Notes under the pieces: model-generated | Databases searched by the model: none | Told to the model about the DNA's origin: nothing | What the model saw: only the letters and a program-made list of their open reading frames with translations | Part shown: one piece after another, positions 15,122 through 22,987 of the stretch | Layout: each line of letters starts with the position of its first letter | Position numbering within the stretch: the first letter of the stretch is position 1 | Position numbers and translations under genes: made by a program | NCBI GenBank assembly: GCA_018241225.1 | Contig: JAFEEG010000001.1 | Location: forward strand, 484,454 to 548,453 | DNA from: Pseudomonadota bacterium | GTDB taxonomy: Bacteria; Pseudomonadota; Gammaproteobacteria; Burkholderiales; Burkholderiaceae_C | Length of the DNA: 64,000 nt | Reading direction: 5' to 3'

Positions 15122-15309
15122 GATTCGTCCTTGGGATTGAGGTCATTAGCAACCGCGAAGCGGCGCATACGGCCCATCTGGGGGGCCGACCTGCAGGGGC
15201 GTCTGCTGACGCTATCCCGAAGGGTCACTCGGCGGATCAACTCAATGGCATCCCAGCACGCGGGTTGCTGGCTTACGTTGTCCGATTCGCCGATGAAGGA
15301 GCGCACCAT
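15118..15309 (-). CDS. Small hypothetical protein, 63 aa, first in the attR-proximal operon
   Basis: Not recognised. MVRSFIGESDNVSQQPACWD is followed by an Arg-rich middle (RRVTLRDSVSRRPCRS). Its TGA overlaps the ATG of the AlpA-like gene, which is the main support for being real. It could be a leader or co-regulator. Composition is basic, in keeping with nucleic-acid binding. Confidence 0.45.
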   Translation of the reverse strand: MVRSFIGESDNVSQQPACWDAIELIRRVTLRDSVSRRPCRSAPQMGRMRRFAVANDLNPKDES

Positions 15310-15485
15310 ATCCGGCGCGACCGAAGAAAATTTTAACCAACGCGGCGGCGTTGCGCGAGGGATTTAAGCTGCGTGAGCGTAGCGCGCCCGCGACGGTGCA
15401 AACTACCGTTCGTCTGAAAAGCTCATCCGGATTTTCCCTAGCGGCTTTCCTAGCTAATCAGTGACTCTCTAGAGGTATCTCTCCA
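15310..15485. promoter_or_regulatory. Right-end control region: divergent promoters and repeated arm motif
   Basis: This 176-bp element-derived stretch lies between the leftward regulatory operon and the reductase gene. It carries the terminal motif twice (ttttccctagcgg at 15432-15444 and tttcctagcta at 15446-15456), an 8-bp palindrome ctctagag (15467-15474) and the gaggt ribosome site (15472-15476) for the ATG at 15486. An AT-rich patch at 15327-15338 could be part of the leftward promoter. The element therefore supplies promoter and start for the interrupted host gene. Confidence 0.45.
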
Positions 15486-15845
15486 ATGAAAACGGCCGTC
15501 TACGGAATAACCAATTGCGACACCGTCAAGCGCGCCCGCGCCTGGCTGACCGATCACGGCATCGACTACGCCTTCCACGACTTCAAGAAGCAAGGCGTTC
15601 CCGAGGCCGACCTGGACCGCTGGCTGGCCTCGGCCGGCTGGGAAACGCTGGTCAACCGCCGCGGCACCATGTGGCGCCGGCTGGACGATGCCACGCGCGA
15701 CTCGGTGGTTGACAACGCTTCGGCGCGTCGTGCGTTGATCGAGTACCCCAGCCTCATCAAGCGCCCCGTGGTGCAGTGGCCGGGGCGCAAGGACGCCACG
15801 GTCGGTTTCGACGCCGAAGCCTGGCAGAAGATCGCCAAGGCCTAG
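15486..15845 (+). CDS. ArsC/Spx-MgsR-family reductase-like protein, N-terminus rebuilt by the element
   Basis: Thioredoxin-fold protein of the ArsC/Spx family (119 aa, typical length). The N-terminal MKTAVYGITNCDTVKRARAW has the conserved Cys directly after the integration core; later come DYAFHDFKKQG, NRRGTMWR and SLIKRPVVQW, all hallmark blocks of this family (YffB-type). The first 10 codons and upstream signals are element DNA; from the Cys codon on it is host DNA. Compared with the displaced native N-terminus (MSTTTVYGITN), four leading residues changed and the core motif is intact, so the protein should still work, now under element control. Substrate unknown; the class name does not prove arsenate reduction. 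Confidence 0.88.
   Translation: MKTAVYGITNCDTVKRARAWLTDHGIDYAFHDFKKQGVPEADLDRWLASAGWETLVNRRGTMWRRLDDATRDSVVDNASARRALIEYPSLIKRPVVQWPGRKDATVGFDAEAWQKIAKA
15498..15517 (+). repeat. attR core
   Basis: gtctacggaataaccaattg, the partner of the attL core, with two mismatches. The next codon (tgc) is the conserved Cys of the reductase. Crossover probably lies in the shared accaattg or gtctacgg blocks, but cannot be placed more exactly from one integrated copy. Confidence 0.85.
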
Positions 15846-15966
15846 GTCGCAAAGAACAGGTAAAGACCTGAACCGGGAACGCTGGCAGGCGTCCAATCAG
15901 GCATGAAATGGTGGCCGGCATGTGCTCGCCCGCCGCCAACCAACAGGACCCGAGAGGATTCACAAG

Positions 15967-16533
15967 ATGACCCGCAAGACGTATTTCCCGCATCGCCTGG
16001 CTGGCGCCGCGGTCCTGGGGGCGCTGGCCGCGCTGTTCGGCGCCGCGGCATCGGCCCAGCAGCATGTGGAAGATGCGCGCGTGCTGTCCAGCACGCCGCT
16101 GCGCAACGCCGACGGCACCGTCGGCTACTCGGTCACCTACGAGTTCAACGGGCGCCAGTACACCACCCGCACCGACAGCCCGCCCGGCGACTACATCCAG
16201 CTGCAGATGTCACCCATGGGCGTCGTGACCTCGCAACCGGCGCCAGATGCGGCACCGGGCTACACATCTCCCATGGCCGACGGCGGCGGCAACGCAGAGC
16301 CCTGGCGCAACGTGGCGCCCGAACCCGGCGTGGTGCTGTCGGGCAGCAGCGGCATGGGGCCGGCGCCCGCGCCCGTCTATACGGCGCCGCCGGTCGTCTA
16401 CGCGCCCGCCCCGGTGTACGCGCCGCCGCCTGCCTACGGCTACTACGGCTACCCCTACGCCGCGTATCCGCCCATTGGCGTCTCGCTCAACCTGGGCTAC
16501 AGCTACTGGCGGGGCGGTCGCGGCTGGCACTGA
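15967..16533 (+). CDS. Exported Pro/Tyr/Ala-rich hypothetical protein, 188 aa
   Basis: Starts MTRKTYFPHRLAGAAVLGAL and has a signal peptide ending AAASAQQ, so it is exported. Residues about 30-80 (RVLSSTPLRNADGTVGYSVT) resemble small envelope proteins common in Burkholderiales. The C-terminal half is Pro/Ala/Tyr-rich low complexity (VYTAPPVVYAPAPVYAPPP) ending YSYWRGGRGWH. A gagagga ribosome site precedes the ATG; an upstream in-frame start at 15922 is unlikely because it would precede the signal peptide. Function unknown; probably envelope-associated. Confidence 0.75.
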   Translation: MTRKTYFPHRLAGAAVLGALAALFGAAASAQQHVEDARVLSSTPLRNADGTVGYSVTYEFNGRQYTTRTDSPPGDYIQLQMSPMGVVTSQPAPDAAPGYTSPMADGGGNAEPWRNVAPEPGVVLSGSSGMGPAPAPVYTAPPVVYAPAPVYAPPPAYGYYGYPYAAYPPIGVSLNLGYSYWRGGRGWH

Positions 16534-16558
16534 GCCCCGCGCACCTAGAATCCGGGGA

Positions 16559-16885
16559 ATGAGCACCCCTACCCCCAACCTGAGCAACGTGAGCGTGGCC
16601 ACCAAGGCCAACGTGTATTTCGACGGCAAGTGCGTCAGCCACAACCTGGTGCTGGCCGACGGCACCAAGAAGTCGGTGGGGGTGATCCTGCCATCCACCC
16701 TCACCTTCAACACCGGCGCCCCCGAGATCATGGAAGGCACCGCGGGCAGTTGCGAATACCAGTTGGCCGGCACCAGCGAATGGCTGCGCTCGGGCGCGGG
16801 CGAGAAGTTCAGCGTGCCGGGCAACTCCAGCTTCCAGATCCGCGTGACGGGCGAGCCCTACAGCTACATCTGCCACTTCGGCTGA
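16559..16885 (+). CDS. ppnP: Pyrimidine/purine nucleoside phosphorylase PpnP
   Basis: Cupin-fold enzyme that phosphorolyses nucleosides to free base and ribose-1-phosphate (YaiE/DUF1255 family). The 108-aa product has the family blocks KANVYFDGKCVSH, KSVGVILPSTLTFNTGAPE, TAGSCEYQLAG and the closing PYSYICHFG. Length is about that of E. coli PpnP (94 aa) plus a short N-terminal extension. It is followed by a terminator and is probably monocistronic. Confidence 0.9.
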   Translation: MSTPTPNLSNVSVATKANVYFDGKCVSHNLVLADGTKKSVGVILPSTLTFNTGAPEIMEGTAGSCEYQLAGTSEWLRSGAGEKFSVPGNSSFQIRVTGEPYSYICHFG

Positions 16886-16907
16886 ACAACCACCGCACCA
16901 TTGAAAA

Positions 16908-16930
16908 AGCCACCCTCGGGTGACTTTTTT
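16908..16930 (+). terminator. Rho-independent terminator after ppnP
   Basis: A short hairpin (ccaccc/gggtga around tc) followed by cttttttc sits between convergent ppnP and murB. The T-run serves the plus strand. Confidence 0.65.
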
Positions 16931-16937
16931 CATGGGC

Positions 16938-17990
16938 TCAGACCACCACCGGCTCCGGCTCCAGCCGAATGCCGAAGCGCTCGTACACGCTGGTCTGGAT
17001 GGCCTTGGCCAGGGTCATGACCTCGCCGCCCGTTACCGGGTTCTGGTGGCCGCCACGATTGACGAGCACCAGCGCCTGCTTCTCGTACACGCCGGCGTTG
17101 CCCACCGACTTGCCCTTCCAGCCGCAGGCGTCGATGAGCCAGCCGGCCGCCAGCTTGATGCTGCCGTCGTCCATGGGGTAGTGAACGATCTTGGGGTCGC
17201 GCGCGATGATGTCGGCGCACTGCTCGGGCGTGACTGTCGGGTTCTTGAAAAAGCTGCCCGCATTGCCGAGAACCCGCCAATCGGGCAGCTTGGCGCGGCG
17301 GATGGCCACGATCCAGTCGAAGATTTCCTGCGGGGTTGGCGAGCCGTTGCCCGTCTCGGCCATCTTGCGCTCCAGGTCCAGGTAGCCCAGCACCGGCTTC
17401 CAGGGTCGCGGCAGCCGAAAGCGCACGCGGGTGATGAGCGCCCGCCCCGCCAGCCCCAGGCCGTTGGGGCCGGTGCTGGTGTGCTTGAACACCGAATCGC
17501 GGTAGCCGAAGGCGCACTGGGCGGCGTCCAGCGTGAAAGCCTGGCCGGTCTGCAGGTCGATGCCGTCGAGCGACTCGAAGCGGTCCTGCAGCTCGACGCC
17601 ATAGGCCCCGATGTTCTGCACTGGCGCGCCGCCCACCGTGCCCGGGATCAGCGCCATGTTCTCCAGGCCTGGCAGGCCCTGCGCCAGCATCCACTGCACG
17701 GTGTCGTGCCAGATTTCGCCGGCGCCGACCTCCACGATCCAGGCGCGCTCGGTGGTCTCCAGCAGGCGTCGCCCCTTGATCTCCACCTTCAGGACCAGCG
17801 GCTTGACATCGCCCGTGAGCACGATGTTGCTGCCGCCGCCCAGCACGAACTTGGGCGCGTCGCGCCAGGCTGCATCGGCCAGCACGTCGGCCACGTCGGC
17901 CTCGCTGTGCACGCGCACCAGTTGCTGGGCACGCGCGACGATGCCGAAGCTGTTGTAGGGTTGCAGCGGGACGTTTTGCTCCACGATCAT
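16938..17990 (-). CDS. murB: UDP-N-acetylenolpyruvoylglucosamine reductase MurB
   Basis: Reduces UDP-GlcNAc-enolpyruvate with FAD and NADPH in cytoplasmic peptidoglycan synthesis. The 350-aa product has the FAD-binding motif [47 protein letters not shown] with the catalytic-type Ser, and the C-terminal [22 protein letters not shown]. This is the type I (E. coli-like) architecture and full length. The start ATG at 17990 is followed directly by the conserved [11 protein letters not shown]. Divergent from yajQ with a 50-bp spacer. Confidence 0.96.
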   Translation of the reverse strand: MIVEQNVPLQPYNSFGIVARAQQLVRVHSEADVADVLADAAWRDAPKFVLGGGSNIVLTGDVKPLVLKVEIKGRRLLETTERAWIVEVGAGEIWHDTVQWMLAQGLPGLENMALIPGTVGGAPVQNIGAYGVELQDRFESLDGIDLQTGQAFTLDAAQCAFGYRDSVFKHTSTGPNGLGLAGRALITRVRFRLPRPWKPVLGYLDLERKMAETGNGSPTPQEIFDWIVAIRRAKLPDWRVLGNAGSFFKNPTVTPEQCADIIARDPKIVHYPMDDGSIKLAAGWLIDACGWKGKSVGNAGVYEKQALVLVNRGGHQNPVTGGEVMTLAKAIQTSVYERFGIRLEPEPVVV

Positions 17991-18040
17991 GGGAGAATTG
18001 TCTCATTCAACAACAGTCGTGCGCCCCTGGAGAGCTTCCC

Positions 18041-18526
18041 ATGCCGTCTTTCGATACCGTCTGCGAACCCAACCTGCCCGAGGTCAAGAACGCCGTCGAC
18101 AACACCTCCAAGGAGATTGCGACGCGCTTTGACTTCAAGGGCACTTCCGCCGCGGTCGAGCTCAAGGACAAGGACATCACCCTGATCGGAGATGCCGAGT
18201 TCCAGCTCGTGCAGATCGAGGAAATCCTGCGCAACAAGCTCACCAAGCGCAGCGTCGACGTGCGCTTCCTGGACAAGGGCGACGTCCAGAAGATCGGCGG
18301 CGACAAGGTCAAGCAGGTGTTCAAGGTCAAGAGCGGCATCGAGTCCGAGCAGGCCAAGAAGATCACCCGCCTCATCAAGGACAGCAAGCTCAAGGTGCAG
18401 GCCGCCATCCAGGGCGACGCGGTGCGCATCACCGGCGCCAAGAAGGATGACCTTCAGGCCGCCATGGCCCTCATTCGCAAGGACGTGGCCGACCTGCCGC
18501 TGACCTTCAACAACTTCCGCGACTAG
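18041..18526 (+). CDS. yajQ: YajQ family nucleotide-binding protein
   Basis: Full-length (161 aa) Yaj[21 protein letters not shown] at the start, [17 protein letters not shown], and [10 protein letters not shown] at the end. Members bind cyclic di-GMP or nucleotides and act as regulators in some proteobacteria; the exact role here is not shown by sequence. Divergent from murB; followed 22 bp later by a protease gene on the same strand. Confidence 0.93.
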   Translation: MPSFDTVCEPNLPEVKNAVDNTSKEIATRFDFKGTSAAVELKDKDITLIGDAEFQLVQIEEILRNKLTKRSVDVRFLDKGDVQKIGGDKVKQVFKVKSGIESEQAKKITRLIKDSKLKVQAAIQGDAVRITGAKKDDLQAAMALIRKDVADLPLTFNNFRD

Positions 18527-18548
18527 TCACCGCCACACCCCGCCCCTC

Positions 18549-19211
18549 ATGCGCCCCAAACGCCCGCTCCTGGCCATCTTTCTTCCGCTGGCCATGGCAG
18601 CCGGCCTGGCGACGTCGGCGCGGGCCGAGTCGGTGATGCTCACCGGCACCATCGGCAACCGCGCGATCCTCATCGTGGACGGCGGCGCCCCGCGCACTGT
18701 CGCGCCGGGTGAAAAGCTCGGCAACGTGAAGCTCGTATCGGTGCAGGGCGACCAGGCGGTGGTCGAGGTGGGAGGCCAGCGCAGCACCCTGCGCATGGAC
18801 CAGCCCGCCAGCGTGGGTGGCGGCGGTGGTGGCGGGGCCAATGGCTCGCGCATCGTATTGCCCGCAGGCAGCGGCGGCCACTTCGTGACACCCGGTGCCA
18901 TCAACGGCCGATCGGTCAGCTTCATGGTGGACACGGGCGCCACGCTGGTGTCCATCTCGGCGGCCGATGCGCTGCGCATCGGGCTCGACTACAAGAAATC
19001 GAGCCCGGTCCAGATCAACACTGCCAATGGCGTGGGCCAGGCCTATCGCGTCAAGCTGAACTCGGTGCGCGTGGGTGACGTCGAGGTCTACGACGTCGAC
19101 GCCCTGGTGTCCGAGCAGCCCATGCCCTACATCCTGCTGGGCAACAGCTTCATCAGCCGCTTCTCGATGCAGCGGGATGGCGACCAGATGGTGCTGCAAA
19201 AGCGCTTCTGA
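18549..19211 (+). CDS. Exported retropepsin-like aspartic protease (TIGR02281 type), 220 aa
   Basis: The N-terminal signal peptide ends at SARAES. A proximal domain (about 25-85) and a Gly-rich linker are followed by a retropepsin fold with the catalytic motif FMVDTGATLVSIS (D-T-G at about 137-139), and LLGNSFISRFSM at the end. Members are single-domain periplasmic or envelope proteases acting as dimers. Substrate unknown. The ATG at 18549 is 22 bp after yajQ, so co-transcription is possible. Confidence 0.88.
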   Translation: MRPKRPLLAIFLPLAMAAGLATSARAESVMLTGTIGNRAILIVDGGAPRTVAPGEKLGNVKLVSVQGDQAVVEVGGQRSTLRMDQPASVGGGGGGGANGSRIVLPAGSGGHFVTPGAINGRSVSFMVDTGATLVSISAADALRIGLDYKKSSPVQINTANGVGQAYRVKLNSVRVGDVEVYDVDALVSEQPMPYILLGNSFISRFSMQRDGDQMVLQKRF

Positions 19212-19249
19212 AAAAAAAGCGCCGCGCGGCCCCCTACAGCTGGGCCGCG
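19211..19249 (-). terminator. Rho-independent terminator at the ridA 3' end
   Basis: Stem cgcggccc (19225-19232) pairs with gggccgcg (19242-19249). Read on the minus strand it is followed by gcgc and eight T. The hairpin overlaps the ridA stop codon and lies between convergent genes. Confidence 0.75.
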
Positions 19250-19587
19250 GTCACCACGATCTCGATGCGGTAGCCGTCCTTGGCCATGAGCGCCTGCACG
19301 GTGGCGCGCGGCGGCGTGTTGCCGGCGGGAATCCAGGCGTCCCACACCTCGTTCATCTCGCCGATCTCGCTGATGTCCTTCAGGAAGATCTGCGTCATGA
19401 GGATGCGCGACTTGTCGCTGCCCGCCTCTTTGAGCAGGCGCTCGACCATGCCCAGCACCTCGGCCGTCTGGCCCTTGATGTCCTTGGTCAGGTCGTCGGG
19501 CACCTGGCCGGCCAGGTAGACCGTGCCGTTGTGGACCGCCGTCTCGGACAGGCGCGGGCCCACGTGAAAGCGTTGCAGGGTTCCCAT
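19234..19587 (-). CDS. RidA/YjgF family enamine-imine deaminase-like protein
   Basis: 117 aa, typical length. Blocks are HVGPRLSETAVHNGTVYLAGQVPDD and AWIPAGNTPPRATVQALMAK, which contains the substrate-binding Arg of the family; YRIEIVVTAA is near the C-terminus. Such proteins hydrolyse reactive enamines/imines from PLP enzymes, although several subgroups have other roles. Adjacent (4 bp) to plsY on the same strand, probably one transcript. Confidence 0.88.
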   Translation of the reverse strand: MGTLQRFHVGPRLSETAVHNGTVYLAGQVPDDLTKDIKGQTAEVLGMVERLLKEAGSDKSRILMTQIFLKDISEIGEMNEVWDAWIPAGNTPPRATVQALMAKDGYRIEIVVTAAQL

Positions 19588-19591
19588 GATT

Positions 19592-20254
19592 TCAGTTTCC
19601 TTGTGCGTTCTTGGGCGCGGCCTTGGACTTGGCGCCCAGCTTGGATTCGGTGCCGGACAGCAGCCGGCGGATGTTCTCGCGATGACGCCACACCAGCAGC
19701 AGGCTCATGACGACCAGCGCCACGAGCGCCACGGCGTCCAGCGGCCAGGCAATGCCGCCGCCCAGCAGGTAGTAGGCCGGTGCGAAAAAAGCGGACACCA
19801 GGGACGCCAGCGAGGAATAGCGAAAGAAGATGGCGATGATCAGCCAGGTCAGGCCGGTGGCCAGCCCCAGCAGCGGCGCCAGACCCAGCAGCACGCCAGC
19901 CGCCGTAGCCACCCCCTTGCCGCCTTCGAAGCGGAAGAAGACCGGGTACAGGTGCCCCAGGAATGCAGCCAGGCCTGCCAGCGCAGCAGTGTCCAGGCCC
20001 ATGCCGTAGGCCGCACCCCAGTGCACGATCAGGAACACCGGCAGCCAGCCCTTGATGGCATCCAGCAGCAACGTGGCCAGCGCCGCGCCCTTGCGGCCCG
20101 ACCGCAGCACGTTGGTGGCGCCGGGGTTCTTGCTGCCGTAGTTGCGCGGGTCGTCCATGCCCAGTGCCTTGCTGACGATGACCGCGAAGGACAGCGAGCC
20201 CAGCAGGTAGGACGCCACGATGGCGATCAGGGACAAGGGTGCAAGAAAGCTCAA
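19592..20254 (-). CDS. plsY: Glycerol-3-phosphate acyltransferase PlsY
   Basis: Inner-membrane enzyme transferring acyl from acyl-phosphate to glycerol-3-phosphate, the first step of phospholipid synthesis. Visible motifs are GSLSFAVIVSK, YGSKNPGATNVLRSGRKGA and FEGGKGVATAAG, the three conserved PlsY loops, among about five hydrophobic helices. The most likely start is TTG at 20254 (SFLAPLSLIAIVASYLLGS), since no ATG lies before the first helix; a TTG at 20236 is an alternative. A Lys/Ala C-terminal tail extends beyond the usual end. Confidence 0.92.
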   Translation of the reverse strand: MSFLAPLSLIAIVASYLLGSLSFAVIVSKALGMDDPRNYGSKNPGATNVLRSGRKGAALATLLLDAIKGWLPVFLIVHWGAAYGMGLDTAALAGLAAFLGHLYPVFFRFEGGKGVATAAGVLLGLAPLLGLATGLTWLIIAIFFRYSSLASLVSAFFAPAYYLLGGGIAWPLDAVALVALVVMSLLLVWRHRENIRRLLSGTESKLGAKSKAAPKNAQGN

Positions 20255-20288
20255 GGCGCGCTCCGGCCGGGTAACAGGATGAAGCCGG

Positions 20289-20783
20289 CTATTCTGCCAG
20301 CGCGCACTGCACCGGCTTGGCACCCAGCAGTCGCACGCACACCTGCGGATCGATGCCCACCAGGTAGCCCTTGCGTCCGCCGTTGATGGCGATGCGCGGC
20401 AGCTCGAGGATGCTCGACTCGATGTACACCGGCATTTCGCGCCGCGTACCGAAGGGCGAGGTGCCGCCCACGAGGTAGCCGCTGTGCCGGTTGGCCACCT
20501 CGGGCTTGCAGGGCTCCACCGACTTCGCACCGATCTGCCGCGCCAGGTTCTTGGTCGACACCGTGCGGTTGCCGTGCATCAGCACGATCAGCGGCTTGGC
20601 GTCCTGGTCCTGCATGACCAGCGTCTTGACCACGGTGAACGGATCGAAGCCCAGCACCTGCGCGCTGTGCTGCGCCCCGCCGTGTTCGAGGTACTCGTAG
20701 GGGTGCTCGGTGAACTCGACCTTGTGCTGGCGCAGAAGCTGCGTGGCCGGCGTTTCCGACACTCGCGTCTTCTTGCTGCTCAT
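20289..20783 (-). CDS. ybaK: YbaK/EbsC-type Cys-tRNA(Pro) deacylase
   Basis: 164-aa trans-editing enzyme that hydrolyses mischarged aminoacyl-tRNA. YbaK blocks present are TPATQLLRQHKVEFTEHPYEY, VVKTLVMQD, KPEVANRHSGYLVGGTSPFG and LPRIAINGGRKGYLVGIDP. Catalytic Lys of the family is in VKTLV. Preferred start ATG at 20783 (MSSKKTRV). 34 bp upstream of plsY on the same strand. Confidence 0.9.
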   Translation of the reverse strand: MSSKKTRVSETPATQLLRQHKVEFTEHPYEYLEHGGAQHSAQVLGFDPFTVVKTLVMQDQDAKPLIVLMHGNRTVSTKNLARQIGAKSVEPCKPEVANRHSGYLVGGTSPFGTRREMPVYIESSILELPRIAINGGRKGYLVGIDPQVCVRLLGAKPVQCALAE

Positions 20784-20784
20784 G

Positions 20785-20858
20785 CGGACGCCGCCGGGCC
20801 GCCCCAAGGCGGCCGCGCCTCCCCCTTGGGGGGTGGGGTTGCACGCGCATTGCGCGTG
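20785..20858. repeat. Intergenic GC-rich palindromic repeat
   Basis: A ccgccccaaggcggccg block is followed by cctcccccttgggggg and then a hairpin cacgcgc-att-gcgcgtg (20842-20858). This type of paired CCAAGG/CCTTGG palindrome is common between genes in Comamonadaceae genomes. Only one copy is seen in the window. It lies between the aldo-keto reductase stop and the ybaK start. Confidence 0.5.
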
Positions 20859-20880
20859 AAAGGCCGGGGGGCTGTCATTT

Positions 20881-21957
20881 CTAGACAGCCGGGTCGCGCA
20901 TTTCCCAGCGGATCTTGTCGATCTCGGCCATCAGTTCCGGCGAGAGCGTGGTGCCCCAGGCATCGAGGTTCTCGTCGAGTTGGGCCACGCTGGTCACGCC
21001 GATGATGGTGCTGGCCACGCGCCAGTTGGTGTAGCAGAAGGCCAGCGCCATCTGCACGGGCGACAGGCCATGCTCGCGCGCCAGCGCGTTGTAGCGGCGC
21101 GCCGCCTTGAGCGCATCGGCCCGGCCCCAGCGCTGCTTGCGTACCGACTCATAGCGGGCAATGCGGCCTTCCTTGGGCGCATCGGGGCCTTCGGTGCCGC
21201 TCACGTCGTACTTGCCGGTCAACAGGCCGAAGCCCAGCGGCGAGTAGGGAATGGACGAGACGTTCAGCCGGTGCATGGTTTCGTCCAGGCCGTTCTCGAT
21301 CGTGCGGTTGACCAGGCAATAGGCGTTCTGCACCGTGGCCACGCGCGGCAGCCCGTGCTGCTCGGCCAGGCGAACGAACTCGTGCACGCCATAGGGCGAT
21401 TCGTTCGACAGGCCGATGTAGCGCACCTTGCCCGCCTTCACCAGCCCAGCGAACGCCTCGAGTTGCTCGAGGATGGGCGTGACCGAGCGCTCCTGCTTCG
21501 GGTCGTAGACCATGGAGCCGAAGGCCGGCACATGCCGCTCGGGCCAGTGGATCTGGTAGAGGTCGATCACATCGGTCTGCAGCCGCTTGAGGCTGGCATT
21601 GCACGAGGCCACGATGTCCGCCGCCGTCATGCCGCCGCCTTCGCGCACCCAGGGCATGCCGCGCGAAGGGCCCGCCACCTTGGTGGCCAGCACCACCTTG
21701 GCGCGTGCGCCCGGATTCCTGGCGAACCAGTTGCCGATGATGGTTTCGGTGGCGCCGAAGGTCTCCTGGCGCGCCGGCACCGAGTACATCTCGGCCGTGT
21801 CGATGAAGTTGATGCCGCGCGCGACGGCGCGCTCGAGGATGGCATGGGCCACAGGCTCGCTCACCTGTTCGCCGAAGGTCATGGTGCCCAGGCAGATGGG
21901 GGTGACGCGCAGATCGCTCTGGCCGAGGGAAACGTTGGGACTGAAGGAATTCGTCAT
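20881..21957 (-). CDS. NADP(H)-dependent aldo/keto reductase (Tas-like), 358 aa
   Basis: TIM-barrel oxidoreductase. Catalytic-tetrad motifs are seen: FIDTAEMYS (Asp and Tyr), VLATKVAG (Lys) and YQIHWPERH (His). The signature IGLSNESPYGV and the C-terminal cofactor segment STIIGVTSVAQLDENL are also present. Full length, start ATG at 21957. Close to the Tas subgroup by the FGEQVSE and GPSRGMPWVREGGG segments. Substrate unknown; divergent from the hydrolase gene at 22015. Confidence 0.9.
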   Translation of the reverse strand: MTNSFSPNVSLGQSDLRVTPICLGTMTFGEQVSEPVAHAILERAVARGINFIDTAEMYSVPARQETFGATETIIGNWFARNPGARAKVVLATKVAGPSRGMPWVREGGGMTAADIVASCNASLKRLQTDVIDLYQIHWPERHVPAFGSMVYDPKQERSVTPILEQLEAFAGLVKAGKVRYIGLSNESPYGVHEFVRLAEQHGLPRVATVQNAYCLVNRTIENGLDETMHRLNVSSIPYSPLGFGLLTGKYDVSGTEGPDAPKEGRIARYESVRKQRWGRADALKAARRYNALAREHGLSPVQMALAFCYTNWRVASTIIGVTSVAQLDENLDAWGTTLSPELMAEIDKIRWEMRDPAV

Positions 21958-22014
21958 GACCGGCGATTCTAGGAAGACACAGGCAAACGCGCAGGCTGCT
22001 TATGATTGCCCCGC

Positions 22015-22932
22015 ATGTACCAGCCGCGACGCATCAGCCACAGCGAATTCATTGCCCTGCGGGGCCTCGAACACCATGTTCGCATCTGGGGCGACCTGGG
22101 CAGCGGGCAAGACCCCATCGTCATGTTGCACGGCTGGATGGACGTGGGCGCCTCGTTCCAGTTCGTGGTGGATGCGCTGACCAGCAACAGGCCGGTGATC
22201 GCCCCCGATTGGCGCGGCTTCGGCCTGACCGACTCGCGCGGGGCCGACAATTTCTGGTTTCCCGACTACCTGGCCGACCTGGACGGCCTGCTCGACCACT
22301 ACCTGCAAGAGCGCCCCGCCGACATCGTGGGGCACAGCATGGGTGGCAACATCTCGATGTTCTATGCCGGCACCCGGCCGCAGCGCGTGCGGCGCCTGGT
22401 CAACCTGGAGGGCTTCGGCATGCCGCAGACCCGGCCCGAGCAGGCGCCGGCGCGCTACGCCAAGTGGATCGACGAGCTCAAGTCGCTGCAGCGCGGCGAG
22501 CTCGACCTGCAGACGTATCCTGAAGCGTCGGGCGTGGCACGCCGCCTGATGCGAACCAACCCGCGCCTGCCGCAGGACAAGGCCGACTGGCTGGCCACGC
22601 ACTGGGCCGCGCCCACCACCCGCGCCGACGGCACGCCCGCCTGGCGCATCCTGGGCGATGCGGCGCACAAGATCGTCAACGCCAACCTGTACCGGGTGGA
22701 CGAAGCGCTGGAGCTGAACAAGGCCATCCAGGCGCCGGTGCTGGCCGTGGAAGCCGCCGACGGAGTGCTGCAGACCTGGAAGAAGCGCGGGATCGACGAC
22801 GACTTCGTCGCGCGACTTCGCATGGTGCCGCGGCTGGAGTTTGCCCGCATGGAAGATGCGGGCCACATGATGCATCACGACCGGCCCGACGAGGTGGCGC
22901 GGCTCATCGAGAGCTTCCTCAAAAGAAACTAA
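22015..22932 (+). CDS. Alpha/beta-fold hydrolase, 305 aa
   Basis: Has the oxyanion-hole block VMLHGWMDVGASF, the nucleophile elbow VGHSMGGNI (Ser in G-x-S-x-G), a late acid candidate in VEAADGVLQTW and the catalytic-type His in EDAGHMMHHDRPDEVA. The order fits the esterase/epoxide-hydrolase-like superfamily. ATG at 22015 is preferred over TTG at 22006. No signal peptide; cytoplasmic. Substrate cannot be read from sequence. Confidence 0.88.
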   Translation: MYQPRRISHSEFIALRGLEHHVRIWGDLGSGQDPIVMLHGWMDVGASFQFVVDALTSNRPVIAPDWRGFGLTDSRGADNFWFPDYLADLDGLLDHYLQERPADIVGHSMGGNISMFYAGTRPQRVRRLVNLEGFGMPQTRPEQAPARYAKWIDELKSLQRGELDLQTYPEASGVARRLMRTNPRLPQDKADWLATHWAAPTTRADGTPAWRILGDAAHKIVNANLYRVDEALELNKAIQAPVLAVEAADGVLQTWKKRGIDDDFVARLRMVPRLEFARMEDAGHMMHHDRPDEVARLIESFLKRN

Positions 22933-22987
22933 ATGTGCGTCTGACACAATCGACGGGAAGAACAACACCAGGGTTTCCCTTCCGACA

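Larger units (their letters stand above)
1166..15517. mobile_element. Integrated phage-satellite-like element, about 14.3 kb
   Basis: The element is bounded by near-identical 20-bp cores, 1166-1185 and 15498-15517 (18 of 20 match). Both encode VYGITN of the same host gene, which identifies the target and both ends. The integrase lies beside the left end; an AlpA-like regulator, small genes and a P4-type primase-helicase occupy the right half; a SIR2 module lies centrally; seven coupled genes, partly of phage virion character, lie between. No recognisable capsid, portal, large terminase or tail genes are present. This gene set fits a P4-like satellite or a decayed prophage. A satellite is inferred from the self-contained replication block; the helper phage is unknown. 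Confidence 0.85.
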
